This document shows positions 43,475-52,690 of a stretch of 64,000 bases of DNA, one piece after another (the stretch's first letter is position 1; every line of letters starts with the position of its first letter). The notes beneath the pieces were generated by a model. That model was given only the letters and a program-made list of their open reading frames with translations. It was not told the origin of the DNA and did no database searches. Location of the stretch: positions 42,026 to 106,025 of the forward strand of contig CAYNEY010000018.1 in assembly GCA_964396375.1 (NCBI GenBank), written 5' to 3'. The DNA comes from FEN-1139 sp964396375. GTDB taxonomy: Bacteria; Myxococcota_A; Polyangia; Polyangiales; Polyangiaceae. A program made the position numbers and the translations under genes.

Positions 43475-44932
43475 TCACACCGATTCATGGAGGGTCAACG
43501 TACCATAATCAACCGCGCCCGGGCTGGTCCCGGTGAAAACCCGCGGCATGCCGTGAAGTCGTGCTTCGCATCTGCGGCAGAACTCCTCTATGCTCGGTTT
43601 GGGCTCCCGACGAACGAGGATCGCCACGGTGCCGCCGCTCCCACCACCGGTGATCTTCGCACCGTACCAACCCGACGCTGGACCGAGCGCACGCACTTCT
43701 TCCACCAACACGTCCGTGGCAGCCGAGCCAAGACCCACCCTGGTGTAGCTGTGATGCGATTGAAACATCAGCTCCCCAAGCAGCACTCGTGCTTCTTCGG
43801 TGTCAGCGTGTGGGAGTAGCGCAGCTGAGAGTCGGACTCGGTGATCCTCGAAGATGGGATGCTCAGTACAGGCGCGGATCGCGTAGCTCCGCTCGTGCTC
43901 GATGTGCGTCATGCTGTCGCACGACCCCCCAAACCGAGCCAGGAAGTCCTCCCCACGCAAACATTCGGGGAGCAGTGACGCAAAGCGCTCTCGATAGAGC
44001 GAGACTGGGATCCGTGTAAGATATCCTCCGTAAATGGGATCGCTGATCTGGATGCGCCCGGCACCCAGCGCTGTGACTGCCAGCCCACAGGCTCGAGCGA
44101 TGATGGTGTAGCCCATGAAGGTCGCAGCTCTGACGCTGCCGTAATCGCTACCGCCCACTGCATGACGCACCCCTGAGTCGATGCCAAACACCACCAACTC
44201 CGGTGGCAGCCCCACCGACCCTTCGATCTCTGCCGGCTGACACCTCAGGCGCAAGAGCTTCCCCGCCTTTCCACACGCGGCAGTCATCTGGTCCATGATC
44301 CCCGAGGGCGCGCCAGCCACCAGATTCTCGGCGCGTTGGGCCAGAGCTGCGAGTTCGGGACCCTCGATGCGCTCTCCCGCACAGGCGAAGAGCGCCATCG
44401 CCGTAGCCACCTCGAGCGCGGCCGACGAACTTACCCCCTTGCCCTCGGGGACCTCGGAGCAGATCACCACGCGGAGCCCCGAGAGTCCGTGAAGTCGGCC
44501 GAGTGCCCGCGCCGTGACCAGCACTCCGAGCACGTAGGCGGCGAAATGGTGCTCCGGGTGCTCGGCAAAGGTGCGACGCGCGCGCGCTTCATCGGCGAGC
44601 AGTCCGTCCGAGAGCTCGGCGCTTGGCATCGTGAAGCGGCGGGTCTGCTCGGAGCGCTCACCCAGGCTCACCACCGAGAGCGTAGCCTCCGAGGTTCGTT
44701 GGACGAGCGCCCAGGTGGCCTCGCCGAGCGGCAGCTGAAGCACGACCGAGCCCGAGTAGTCTGCGATCCCTCCCATCAGATCCAGGCGCCCAGGCGCTCG
44801 GGCCAGAAAGGCAGGTCGGTTGGGGTCGACCGAGATGGCATCCCGGCTCATGCGCTCCTCGAGCAGCCGCAGTTCCGCGAGCGCGAAGCGCTGATGGGGC
44901 GCGAGATCGAGCCGCTCGAGGAGCGTGGGCAT
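43475..44932 (-). CDS. GHMP kinase resembling plant L-arabinokinase
   Basis: A 485-residue GHMP kinase, about 90 residues longer than GalK. The first motif reads RAPGRLDLMGGIADYSGSVV instead of the galactokinase GEHTDY signature. Motif 2 is VPEGKGVSSSAALEVATAMA, then AGAPSGIMDQMTAACGK and GAKITGGGSGGTVAIL. The GGIADYSGS sequence and the EGKGVSSSAA loop are the hallmarks of the kinase half of plant arabinokinase (ARA1). An L-arabinose or galactose kinase is likely; the substrate is not provable here. It sits between galT2 and galE on one strand, with tight spacing (10 and 15 bases). Confidence 0.8.
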   Translation of the reverse strand: MPTLLERLDLAPHQRFALAELRLLEERMSRDAISVDPNRPAFLARAPGRLDLMGGIADYSGSVVLQLPLGEATWALVQRTSEATLSVVSLGERSEQTRRFTMPSAELSDGLLADEARARRTFAEHPEHHFAAYVLGVLVTARALGRLHGLSGLRVVICSEVPEGKGVSSSAALEVATAMALFACAGERIEGPELAALAQRAENLVAGAPSGIMDQMTAACGKAGKLLRLRCQPAEIEGSVGLPPELVVFGIDSGVRHAVGGSDYGSVRAATFMGYTIIARACGLAVTALGAGRIQISDPIYGGYLTRIPVSLYRERFASLLPECLRGEDFLARFGGSCDSMTHIEHERSYAIRACTEHPIFEDHRVRLSAALLPHADTEEARVLLGELMFQSHHSYTRVGLGSAATDVLVEEVRALGPASGWYGAKITGGGSGGTVAILVRREPKPSIEEFCRRCEARLHGMPRVFTGTSPGAVDYGTLTLHESV

Positions 44933-44941
44933 GCTCGTCTC

Positions 44942-45970
44942 TCAGCTCCCCCGGGACTTGTAGTGCTCGAGTGGTACCGCGCGCAGCTCAGCCGCGGTGA
45001 CCTCCGGAGCGGTGTCGCTGATGAAGTTGCCCCCACCGATCTCCGGACCCGCCAGGAACTTCAGCAGGTTGGGCTTCCTGAGCGGCGGATGGAGCTCGAT
45101 GTGGAAGTGGAAGAAGTCGTGCGGTCCTTGATTGGTGGGCGCCTGGTGCAGGGCCATCACGTAGGGGAAAGGCATCTTCCAGAGGTTGTCGAAACGGATC
45201 AGCGTGGAGCGCAGCACCTCGGCGAGATCCACCAGCTCCTGGTCGGGCAGCGCGGCCAAGCTGGGATAGCTGCGCCGTGGCGCAACAAAGGTCTCGTAGG
45301 AGTAGCGGGCGAAGAAAGGCACGAAGGAGACCGCGGAGGCGTTCTGATCCAGGATGCGTGTGGATGCCTCGTACTCCGCCGCAAGGACGTCCGCGAACAG
45401 AATGCGACCGGTCTGCTCGAAGTGCCGTCGCGCGGCGGCCACCTCGGTCTCGATGGTCTTCATCACGAAATTGGTGGCGTAGATCTGGCAGTGGGGGTGC
45501 GGATTCGACACGCCGACCACCTCACCGTTGTTCTCGAACACCAGCACGTGCTTGATTTCGGGATCGCGGGCCAACATGCGGTACTCGTCCTGCCAAGCGC
45601 GGAGCAGAACCACCACACTCTCGAGCGGGAGTTCGGCCAGCCTCTGGTCGTGACGTGGGTGGTAGCAGAGGACGCGGGCACGGCCGTACGCCGGACGCAC
45701 CCGAAAGAGCCCCTCCTCGGCGGCGTTCGAAGGAGCGTGACTCCCAACGCAGGGATGATCGTTGTCGAAGGCGAAAACCCCGGAATAATCCGGGTTCTCG
45801 GCTCCGCTCACCCGACGGTTGCCCGGGCAGAGATAGCAGTCGGCGCTGTACCTCGGCTTCGGCAGGTCGCCGATCGACTCTGCCTGACCGGACCAGGGCC
45901 GCCCCTGTCGGTGCGCCGCCACCACCACCCATTCCTCACGCAGCGGGTGCCAGCGTTCTTCCCAAACCAT
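44942..45970 (-). CDS. second GalT-like sugar-1-phosphate uridylyltransferase
   Basis: A 342-residue GalT homologue. The zinc-binding pair is CYLCPGN and the active site is SNPHPHCQIY (His about 160 nucleophile, Cys for the Gly found in the first galT). The C-terminal segment HDFFHFHIELHPPL carries metal-ligand His. It differs strongly from the other GalT in this window, so it is not a recent copy. Being next to the arabinokinase-like gene, it may use a different sugar 1-phosphate. That is an inference. Confidence 0.88.
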   Translation of the reverse strand: MVWEERWHPLREEWVVVAAHRQGRPWSGQAESIGDLPKPRYSADCYLCPGNRRVSGAENPDYSGVFAFDNDHPCVGSHAPSNAAEEGLFRVRPAYGRARVLCYHPRHDQRLAELPLESVVVLLRAWQDEYRMLARDPEIKHVLVFENNGEVVGVSNPHPHCQIYATNFVMKTIETEVAAARRHFEQTGRILFADVLAAEYEASTRILDQNASAVSFVPFFARYSYETFVAPRRSYPSLAALPDQELVDLAEVLRSTLIRFDNLWKMPFPYVMALHQAPTNQGPHDFFHFHIELHPPLRKPNLLKFLAGPEIGGGNFISDTAPEVTAAELRAVPLEHYKSRGS

Positions 45971-46087
45971 GTTGCTTGCTCCCTGTCTCGGGCGCTCGAC
46001 GGCCCCACTTCGGTCAGACGCACGAACAGCCGGGAATCCTGGACGAAGGGCTCCCGGCTGTCACGATTTTTCTCGGCGTGTTGGCGC

Positions 46088-47005
46088 TCAGGGAACCAAG
46101 CGGATGTCGTCGATGGTGATGTCGACCGGATAGGGAGGATAGGAGTCGTCCGAGGTCCACTCCCAGTGCAGCATCCACTGGATGCCGGTTATCTCGCTCA
46201 CAACCGGGGTCACGCTCGGTGCCCCATCGATCATGTCGGCGAAGCTGACCGTCACCTCGGTCGGGGTGCCTCCCACCGTGTCCAGGACGAGCGTGGAGGC
46301 CGCGCAGTTTTCTGCGGTGCAGGTGGCGCTGTTGGTGATGCAGGTCGGATTGGCCGCATCGGCGCTCGGCGCGCTGTTCGAGGCGGAGTTGATGGACATG
46401 GTGAGGGGTCCGGGCAGTGTCTCCGCCGACGAGATGGTAAAGGCGATCCCGGAATATCCGGTCAGATCGAGCACGCTGCAGGGCCCAAACCAGAGACCGA
46501 AGCCCGACCAGGTGCCAGCGGTACCGGTGATGTGCCAGTTGCCACCGGTAACATCAGTGGTGAGCGGATAGGCGGGCTGCGTGTCCAGACAGGCATCAAG
46601 AGCCGGATAGACATAGGTGCCGCCATAGAGGTTGTTCCACTGCGTCTCGGGATTGGAATCGGAGAGGAAGACCCCGCCCTCCGCGATGCCCGAGAAATCG
46701 GTGACGTCGGCACCGATCGGCACGGTCGGTGTGCAGCTGGTGGGCGCTTCGCCCTGACACGGCGCACAGGGATCCGCCGTGGACCCCCCCTGCCCGGTCG
46801 CGGTCGCCCCCGAGTCGCCATTGCCACCGGCACCATCCGTCGAGGTGCTGCCTCCTGCATCGGTGGCGGGCGCGCCGCCCGCAGCATCATCACCGTCATC
46901 GGAGTTGGAACTGCATCCAAGCCACAGAGTCGCAGCCAACAGCCCCGCGAGCGTGGCCAGCGGTGCGGCGAAAAGGAAACTAGTTTTGTGGGAGCGGATC
47001 GACAT
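46088..47005 (-). CDS. lipoprotein with carbohydrate-binding-like domain
   Basis: A 305-residue lipoprotein (LLAATLWLGCSS) with a GAGGNGDSG-type low-complexity linker (about 33-75). The body is beta-rich with many Ser/Thr/Asp, including YSGIAFTISSAETLPGPLTM and a C-terminal PVDITIDDIRLVP. This pattern is typical of jelly-roll galactose-binding-like/CBM11-like domains in secreted glycan-active proteins. No catalytic motif is seen. A GAGGAGG ribosome site seven bases before ATG 47005 fixes the start. It lies in the sugar region and may capture oligosaccharides. Confidence 0.7.
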   Translation of the reverse strand: MSIRSHKTSFLFAAPLATLAGLLAATLWLGCSSNSDDGDDAAGGAPATDAGGSTSTDGAGGNGDSGATATGQGGSTADPCAPCQGEAPTSCTPTVPIGADVTDFSGIAEGGVFLSDSNPETQWNNLYGGTYVYPALDACLDTQPAYPLTTDVTGGNWHITGTAGTWSGFGLWFGPCSVLDLTGYSGIAFTISSAETLPGPLTMSINSASNSAPSADAANPTCITNSATCTAENCAASTLVLDTVGGTPTEVTVSFADMIDGAPSVTPVVSEITGIQWMLHWEWTSDDSYPPYPVDITIDDIRLVP

Positions 47006-47164
47006 GAAGAGGCCTCCTCGAGCGGTTCGCGGTGCGAGCCGCGCGCCGGAAGACTACCCGCCAATCGGGGGAGCGACAACATTCTGCCCGGGCCAGGCAA
47101 GATTTGAGAACTGTGGAAACCTGGTCAGGTCAGCTGGAAATCTGCTGATTTTGCCAAGAAATCC

Positions 47165-48049
47165 TTAGCTATCCCACTCCGCACGGATCCGCAGCCCGAG
47201 CTCTGGTACCCAATCCCAATCCTCTCTCAGCTGCCCGAGATCTACGAAATCCCGGAACTCTTCCTTGGGACAGCGCAGCGGCACATGGGCAAAGTACCGC
47301 TCGCGGAGGAGAGTAGCCGTCATACCCTCGATCTCCATCGACCGCGCCGGAAAGAGCTGATGGTACCCAGGCCGGGAGCGCTCCACCACCCGGACCACGA
47401 GGGAGGCTGCGTCGGGCAACCGCAGGTACGTCAGGCATTCGCCGAAATTGAGCCAGCCGGGAAGCCTCTGCACCTGGCTCAGCAAGTGACTGACCCAACC
47501 CTCCCTCGGCAACATCGGAAAGCGGATCGCGGTAATGCTGGCCGAAGGGTGTTCTTCGGCCAGTGCCTCCAGGGTGCGCTCGGCAAACTCCTTGCTAAGC
47601 GCGTACGGATTGGTCCCGGGGTTCCGCGGTGCCGCCCCATCCAGGGGCAGATAGGGCAACTGGAAGGGTGGCTCACGGCGTTGCCCGTTGTAGCGCAACA
47701 TCACCTGGACCGAACTCGAGAAAACCAGTCTTTCCACCCCAAGGTGCATGCTGGCGAAGAAGACGTTCGTATTCATCGCCACGTTGTCCGACAACAACTG
47801 CTGTGGCGACGGCCCCGCATGGATATTGGGGTGATTGGCGAGGTGAACGACCGCATTGCATCCCTCGACCAGTCGATACACGAAGCCCTCGTCGAGCAGG
47901 TCGCCCACCACCAATCGCGTGGGGAATCCCGAAACGAAGCGGCGATCGGTGGCAACAACGGTGGCTCCGCGCTCGAGAAAGGCCTCGGTAACAGCGTGGC
48001 CGAGGTGCCCGGTGGCACCGGTGATGAGTATGGTGGGCTTCGAAGACAT
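47165..48049 (-). CDS. NAD-dependent nucleotide-sugar epimerase/dehydratase
   Basis: A 294-residue extended SDR protein. The Rossmann motif is ILITGATGHLGHAV, the catalytic Ser is in VFSSSVQVML and the Tyr-x3-Lys is NPYALSKEFAER. The C-terminus is shorter than in GalE. It presumably acts on a sugar nucleotide or sugar; the substrate is unknown. ATG 48049 is taken as the start because homology begins with MSSKPTILITG. Divergent from the alpha-xylosidase gene. Confidence 0.85.
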   Translation of the reverse strand: MSSKPTILITGATGHLGHAVTEAFLERGATVVATDRRFVSGFPTRLVVGDLLDEGFVYRLVEGCNAVVHLANHPNIHAGPSPQQLLSDNVAMNTNVFFASMHLGVERLVFSSSVQVMLRYNGQRREPPFQLPYLPLDGAAPRNPGTNPYALSKEFAERTLEALAEEHPSASITAIRFPMLPREGWVSHLLSQVQRLPGWLNFGECLTYLRLPDAASLVVRVVERSRPGYHQLFPARSMEIEGMTATLLRERYFAHVPLRCPKEEFRDFVDLGQLREDWDWVPELGLRIRAEWDS

Positions 48050-48237
48050 GTCGATCCTGGGTTCTACCCAGCCAAGCATACCCGAGCGGGGACACAACGA
48101 CAGCGCCCCTGCGCTCGGTCAAGGTCGGCTTTTCGTTCGGCCGCGAGGGACCATCAAGGGAATATCGAGTTCTGCAACGCGCACCAGGATCTTTTCGCTA
48201 TCCTTCCCGCCGACTCGTACCCGATTGAGGAGAACCT

Positions 48238-50586
48238 ATGCGTTTCGGTGATGGCGCTTGGCGCATGTTAGACGACGTAACCCCCACCTATTTGGTCCGC
48301 GTCGATGCGGTGGAAGAGGAGCCGCGAGCCTTGGTGCTCCACGTGAGCAACCGCTTCGAGGAGGCGCGCTGGGCCACACTCGAGGGGCACATGTTCACGG
48401 TACGCATCACCTCTCCGATGTGTGATGTGTTTCGAATCGAGATTTCACACCACCTGGGCCGCAGACGCACGGGCCCCCAGTTTCGACTGGAGACGACTCC
48501 TCAACCGCTCACCATCACCCAACGAGACGATTCGCTGGAGCTGGTCTCTGGAAGAACTCGTCTGATCGTGGATCGTAAGCCGTATCGGTTGCGCTTCGTC
48601 GACGCCAAGACCGGCGAGAAGATCACCGAGAGCGCACCCAAGGCGGCTGGCTTGATGGAGAAATCGGGACACGGACACTTCGTGCGTGATCAGCTCACCA
48701 TGGGGATAGGCGAGCTGATCTATGGCCTGGGTGAACGCTTCGCCGCGCTGTGCCGCAATGGTCAGGCCGTGGACATGTGGAACTCGGACTGTGGCACTTG
48801 CTCGGACAAGGGCTACAAGGACGTTCCCTTCTTCCTCTCCAGCCGCGGGTACGGCGTACTGGTCAACTCCTCGGGGCGGGTCTCCTTCGAGATCGGCACG
48901 GAACAGGTCACACGCAGCCAATTCGCGGTCCCCGGGGAGGAGTTGGATTACCTCTTCATCTACGGCCCCGAGCCCAAGCGTGTGCTCTCGACGCTGGGGG
49001 CGCTCTCGGGGCGGCCTGCCATGCCGCCAGCCTGGTCGTTTGGACTCTGGCTCACCACCTCATTTACGACCGACTACGACGAGCCCACGGTGATGAGCTT
49101 CCTTGACGGGATGCGGGAACGCGAGCTTCCGTTGCATGTCTTTCACTTCGACTGCTTCTGGATGAAGGGACACCACTGGTGCAACTTCGAGTGGGATCCG
49201 GATGTCTTCCCCGATCCGGAGGCGATGCTGAGTCGCCTCCACCAGAGAAAGATCCGCGTTTGCGTGTGGATCAACCCCTACATCGGTGAGCGCTCCCACC
49301 TGTTCGCTGAGGGACGAGACCACGGTTACCTCCTCATGCAACCAAACGGCAATGTGTACCAGCGCGATCGTTGGCAGGCTGGAATGGCCTACGTTGATTT
49401 CACGAATCCGGACGCCACCCGTTGGTTCCAGGAGAAGCTGCGAAAGCTCCTCCGCATGGGGGTGGATTGCTTCAAGACCGACTTCGGCGAAGAAATCCCC
49501 ACTGATGTGGTGTACTCGGACGGTTCAGACCCTGAGCGCATGCACAACTACTACACCTACCTCTACAACAAGGCGGTCTTCGACCTCTTGCTGGAGGAGC
49601 GCGGCTCAGGGGAGGCGTTGGTATTCGCGCGCTCGGCCACTGCGACATGCCAAATGTTCCCGGTTCACTGGGGTGGGGATTGCTACGGAACCTACGAGTC
49701 GATGGCCGAGAGCCTTCGCGGGGGGCTCTCCCTCACCATGAGCGGGTTTGCCTTCTGGAGCCATGACATCGGTGGTTTCGAGAGCAAGGCGTCACCCGGT
49801 GTCTACAAGCGCTGGGTGGCCTTCGGGCTCTTGTCATCGCACAGCCGCTTGCACGGGAGCACCTCCTACCGCGTGCCATGGCTCTACGACGATGAGGCGG
49901 TGGAGGTGCTTCGGAAGTTCACCCAGCTCAAGTGTCGATTGATGCCGTATTTGATGCGCGTCGCGCGCGAGGGTCACGAGACCAACGTGCCGATGATGCG
50001 CGCCATGTGGCTGGAGTTCCCAGAGGATCTGGCTTGCCGAAGCCTCGACCGTCAGTACATGCTCGGCCCTGACCTCCTGGTGGCCCCGGTCTTCGACGAT
50101 CGCCGCGCCGAGTACTTTCTGCCCGAGGGCACCTGGGTTCACCTTTTGTCTGGCGAGACCCGATGCGGTGGACACTTCGTCAAGGAGGAACTGGACTTCT
50201 TCAGCCTGCCGCTGTTCATCCGCGAAGGCGGCGTGATCGCCATGGGTTCGAACCTGGCTGAGGTCGACTACCCCTATGCGTCGCAGGTGCGCCTGGTGTT
50301 CGGCGCACGCCTCCCCATCGCCAAGCAGCAGGTCGTGATCATGGACGCGCGAGGTCAGGTGGCCGCCCGCTTCGAGGTGATCGATGATGACGGGACGCTG
50401 GTGATTCAGAGTCTGGAGGCACGGTCGGACTTCGAGCTACACCTCCCGGCGATCCCCAATCTGCGGGAGCTCGAAGGCGGCGAGCTAGCAGTCGCCGATC
50501 TGGGCGCGCCAGGCGTGTTGATCCGCGCGACGGCGCCCGAGGTGCGGCTGAGGTGGCGCGACGGCGCGAGACCGGCCTCCTTCTGA
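48238..50586 (+). CDS. yicI: alpha-xylosidase, YicI type (GH31)
   Basis: A 782-residue GH31 enzyme closely resembling E. coli YicI along its whole length. The nucleophile is Asp about 415 in DCFKTDFGEEIPTDV and the acid/base is Asp about 481 in VHWGGDCYGTYESMAES. FHFDCFWMK, FWSHDIGGFE and SSHSRLHGSTSYRVPW are also shared. It removes alpha-1,6-linked xylose from the non-reducing end of xyloglucan oligosaccharides and isoprimeverose. GAGGAG six bases before the ATG supports the start. No signal peptide, so it is cytosolic. Confidence 0.93.
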   Translation: MRFGDGAWRMLDDVTPTYLVRVDAVEEEPRALVLHVSNRFEEARWATLEGHMFTVRITSPMCDVFRIEISHHLGRRRTGPQFRLETTPQPLTITQRDDSLELVSGRTRLIVDRKPYRLRFVDAKTGEKITESAPKAAGLMEKSGHGHFVRDQLTMGIGELIYGLGERFAALCRNGQAVDMWNSDCGTCSDKGYKDVPFFLSSRGYGVLVNSSGRVSFEIGTEQVTRSQFAVPGEELDYLFIYGPEPKRVLSTLGALSGRPAMPPAWSFGLWLTTSFTTDYDEPTVMSFLDGMRERELPLHVFHFDCFWMKGHHWCNFEWDPDVFPDPEAMLSRLHQRKIRVCVWINPYIGERSHLFAEGRDHGYLLMQPNGNVYQRDRWQAGMAYVDFTNPDATRWFQEKLRKLLRMGVDCFKTDFGEEIPTDVVYSDGSDPERMHNYYTYLYNKAVFDLLLEERGSGEALVFARSATATCQMFPVHWGGDCYGTYESMAESLRGGLSLTMSGFAFWSHDIGGFESKASPGVYKRWVAFGLLSSHSRLHGSTSYRVPWLYDDEAVEVLRKFTQLKCRLMPYLMRVAREGHETNVPMMRAMWLEFPEDLACRSLDRQYMLGPDLLVAPVFDDRRAEYFLPEGTWVHLLSGETRCGGHFVKEELDFFSLPLFIREGGVIAMGSNLAEVDYPYASQVRLVFGARLPIAKQQVVIMDARGQVAARFEVIDDDGTLVIQSLEARSDFELHLPAIPNLRELEGGELAVADLGAPGVLIRATAPEVRLRWRDGARPASF

Positions 50587-50695
50587 ACGGAAGCTCCCCC
50601 ATCTCCGCAGGAAATTGGCTCTGGTTGGCCTCGAGAGGCCGCCTGCGCCAAAGACGCTCGACCTCTTCCATGCCTTGGGCTATCCCGGTCGCCTG

Positions 50696-52063
50696 ATGAA
50701 AACGACCCTCGTCGGTGCCCTAGGACTTGGACGCGCTCGTCTCTTTGGTGCGCTCCTCTCGTGTCTCGTGCCACTGGCCTGTGGAGGTGGCGCGCAGCAA
50801 GCTGAGGCGAACTGGCCCGTGAACTCGAAGAAGTGGTACGATCGCGCGGCACAGAGCCTCATGGTGGGCGACGTCGACGACGCCGAATTGGCGGTGGTAC
50901 AAGCCGAGAGGGTCGATCCGATCCCCACCCGCCCCGAGATTCGGCTGCTCGCTGCTAAGGTGGCGTTGGCCCGCCTCGACTTCGAGGCCGCCATCAAGCA
51001 CACCGAAGGCCTTACTTCATCGGAAGCGCTGAGCACCCGCGGGCGAGCCCTGTGGTACGCGGATCGCATCTCGGAAGCGGCCGATGTCCTGGAGAAACTG
51101 GTGGCCAATCCGGAGGTACGCGACCCATGGGCGGTTGACATCGCCAAGCTGGCGCGACGCGGGATTGGACGACAACCGTTCACGGTGAGCGGCGGCCTCT
51201 TGGCGGTCTCGGAGATGCCGCGGGTTGGGCGCTCTCTGCTTGTCCCGGTCGAGTTGGACGGGGAACCAGCCCTGGCCATGATCGCGACTGGTGTAAGCGA
51301 GACAGTGGTTGACTCGAGTAGTAGCGCCGAACCCAAGTGGGTCAGCCTGCGTTTCGGTGAGCGAGTGGTGGTGAAGGATGTCCCCGCTCTCACCAAGGAT
51401 CTCTCGAGCTACTCTCGGCAGCTCAATGCACCACTCAAGGTTCTGCTTGGCATCAATCTGCTACGGCGACTCAACCCGACCTTCGATCTCTTGGGTGGGC
51501 AGTTCGTAGTGCGCACCTTCGAGCCGCCTCAGGCGGTGGGCGCAACCGTGGTGCCCGTCAACTACATCCGAGGCGGTGGGATGTTGGTGCGCGTCGCGCT
51601 CGGCACTCAGACCAAGAAGACACTCGGGTCGGCGTTGGTCGACACCGCGATGGACTTCCCGCTTGCGCTCGACGAGGCCGGGTGGAACAAAGCGGGCAAG
51701 CGCACCTCCACGCTGACGGCGCTTCCGGGAGCGAAGGGGATGTCTCACGGCACCGTCCCCATGATCGCCCTCGGCGCCCTCGAGATCCCCGAGGTGCCAG
51801 CCATCTTCGGTGCACCGATCGCCGAAATCGAGAAGCCACTTGGTATCGATCTCGACGGCATCATTGGCTCGGGCTTCCTCGCGCCGTTCCGGGTAACACT
51901 GATCGACCGCGGACGGACGGCGCTTCTAGAGCCGGCGCCCATGGCTGAGAACATGGCTGGACCAGCGCCCGCTCCCAGCGAGAGCACGGAGACTTCCCCC
52001 TCGGCTCCACCTCCGAATCCGGCGCCTTCGGTCCCGACCCCCGCAGCCAACGCCCCGCGCTGA
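50696..52063 (+). CDS. lipoprotein with TPR-like and two degenerate retropepsin-like domains
   Basis: About 455 residues from ATG 50696. The signal peptide ends in the lipobox LVPLACGGG. Residues about 40-150 are TPR-like helices. Two beta domains follow. The first has LLVPVELDGEPALAMIATGVSETVVD, where the aspartic-protease DTG is ATG (about residue 196), and VLLGINLLRRLNPTFDLL. The second has ALVDTAMDFPLAL (about 315) and a DGIIGSGFLAPF strand. These are the halves of retropepsin-like folds; the first lost its Asp, so activity is doubtful. The C-terminus is Pro/Ser/Ala-rich. Confidence 0.7.
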   Translation: MKTTLVGALGLGRARLFGALLSCLVPLACGGGAQQAEANWPVNSKKWYDRAAQSLMVGDVDDAELAVVQAERVDPIPTRPEIRLLAAKVALARLDFEAAIKHTEGLTSSEALSTRGRALWYADRISEAADVLEKLVANPEVRDPWAVDIAKLARRGIGRQPFTVSGGLLAVSEMPRVGRSLLVPVELDGEPALAMIATGVSETVVDSSSSAEPKWVSLRFGERVVVKDVPALTKDLSSYSRQLNAPLKVLLGINLLRRLNPTFDLLGGQFVVRTFEPPQAVGATVVPVNYIRGGGMLVRVALGTQTKKTLGSALVDTAMDFPLALDEAGWNKAGKRTSTLTALPGAKGMSHGTVPMIALGALEIPEVPAIFGAPIAEIEKPLGIDLDGIIGSGFLAPFRVTLIDRGRTALLEPAPMAENMAGPAPAPSESTETSPSAPPPNPAPSVPTPAANAPR

Positions 52064-52183
52064 GCACTGGGAGGCTGGTGCAGAGCTGAGCGGACCACTG
52101 TGCTCCACCCGGATGCCGCGCTGCGCCATCGGGTTTGGGGTGGCCGGCGGCTCTCGCTCATGGCAGAGCGTCTTTCAATCCGC

Positions 52184-52690
52184 ATGCCGGACAACCAGAT
52201 AGCCGTCTACGCTGGCAGCTTCGATCCTCCCACCTATGGCCATCTCGACCTGGTCGATCGGGTCTCGAGGCTTTTTCGTCGCGTGGTGGTCGCGGTTGGG
52301 GTGAACCCACTGCGTACTCCGCTGTTCGGTGTGGAGGACCGCCTCACCTTGCTCCGCACCATTTGCGAGCCCTACTCCAATGTGGAGGCCGTCTCCTTCG
52401 AGGGGCTGCTCGTCAACTTCGCGCGAAGCATCGATGCCCGAGTAATCGTGCGGGGGCTCCGGGCCGGTTCGGACTTCGAATACGAGCTGCAGATGGCACA
52501 CTCAAACTCTGATCTGGCGCCGGAGCTCGACACGGCCTTCCTTCCGACCCGGACCAATTATGGGTTTATCTCCGCCTCGCTCGTGCGGGAGATTGCGCGC
52601 CACGGTGGGGACATCGACCGCTATGCACCGCCCTGTGTCTGTGAGGCATTACGCAAGAAATTCGGCACCAGCTCGACGTCAGGGGCCTAA
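52184..52690 (+). CDS. coaD: phosphopantetheine adenylyltransferase
   Basis: A 168-residue nucleotidyltransferase of normal length. The T/HxGH motif is GSFDPPTYGHLDLVDR near the N-terminus, and VRGLRAGSDFEYELQMA and the late YGFISASLVREIA fit PPAT. It makes dephospho-CoA from 4'-phosphopantetheine and ATP. ATG 52184 is chosen because homology begins there; ATG 52160 is possible. The last four bases overlap a convergent hypothetical gene. Confidence 0.94.
   Translation: MPDNQIAVYAGSFDPPTYGHLDLVDRVSRLFRRVVVAVGVNPLRTPLFGVEDRLTLLRTICEPYSNVEAVSFEGLLVNFARSIDARVIVRGLRAGSDFEYELQMAHSNSDLAPELDTAFLPTRTNYGFISASLVREIARHGGDIDRYAPPCVCEALRKKFGTSSTSGA

Noticed and set aside
44336..47107. 923-codon open frame antisense to galT2, the GHMP kinase and the lipoprotein
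   Set aside because: It crosses three well-supported genes and lacks any recognisable domain.
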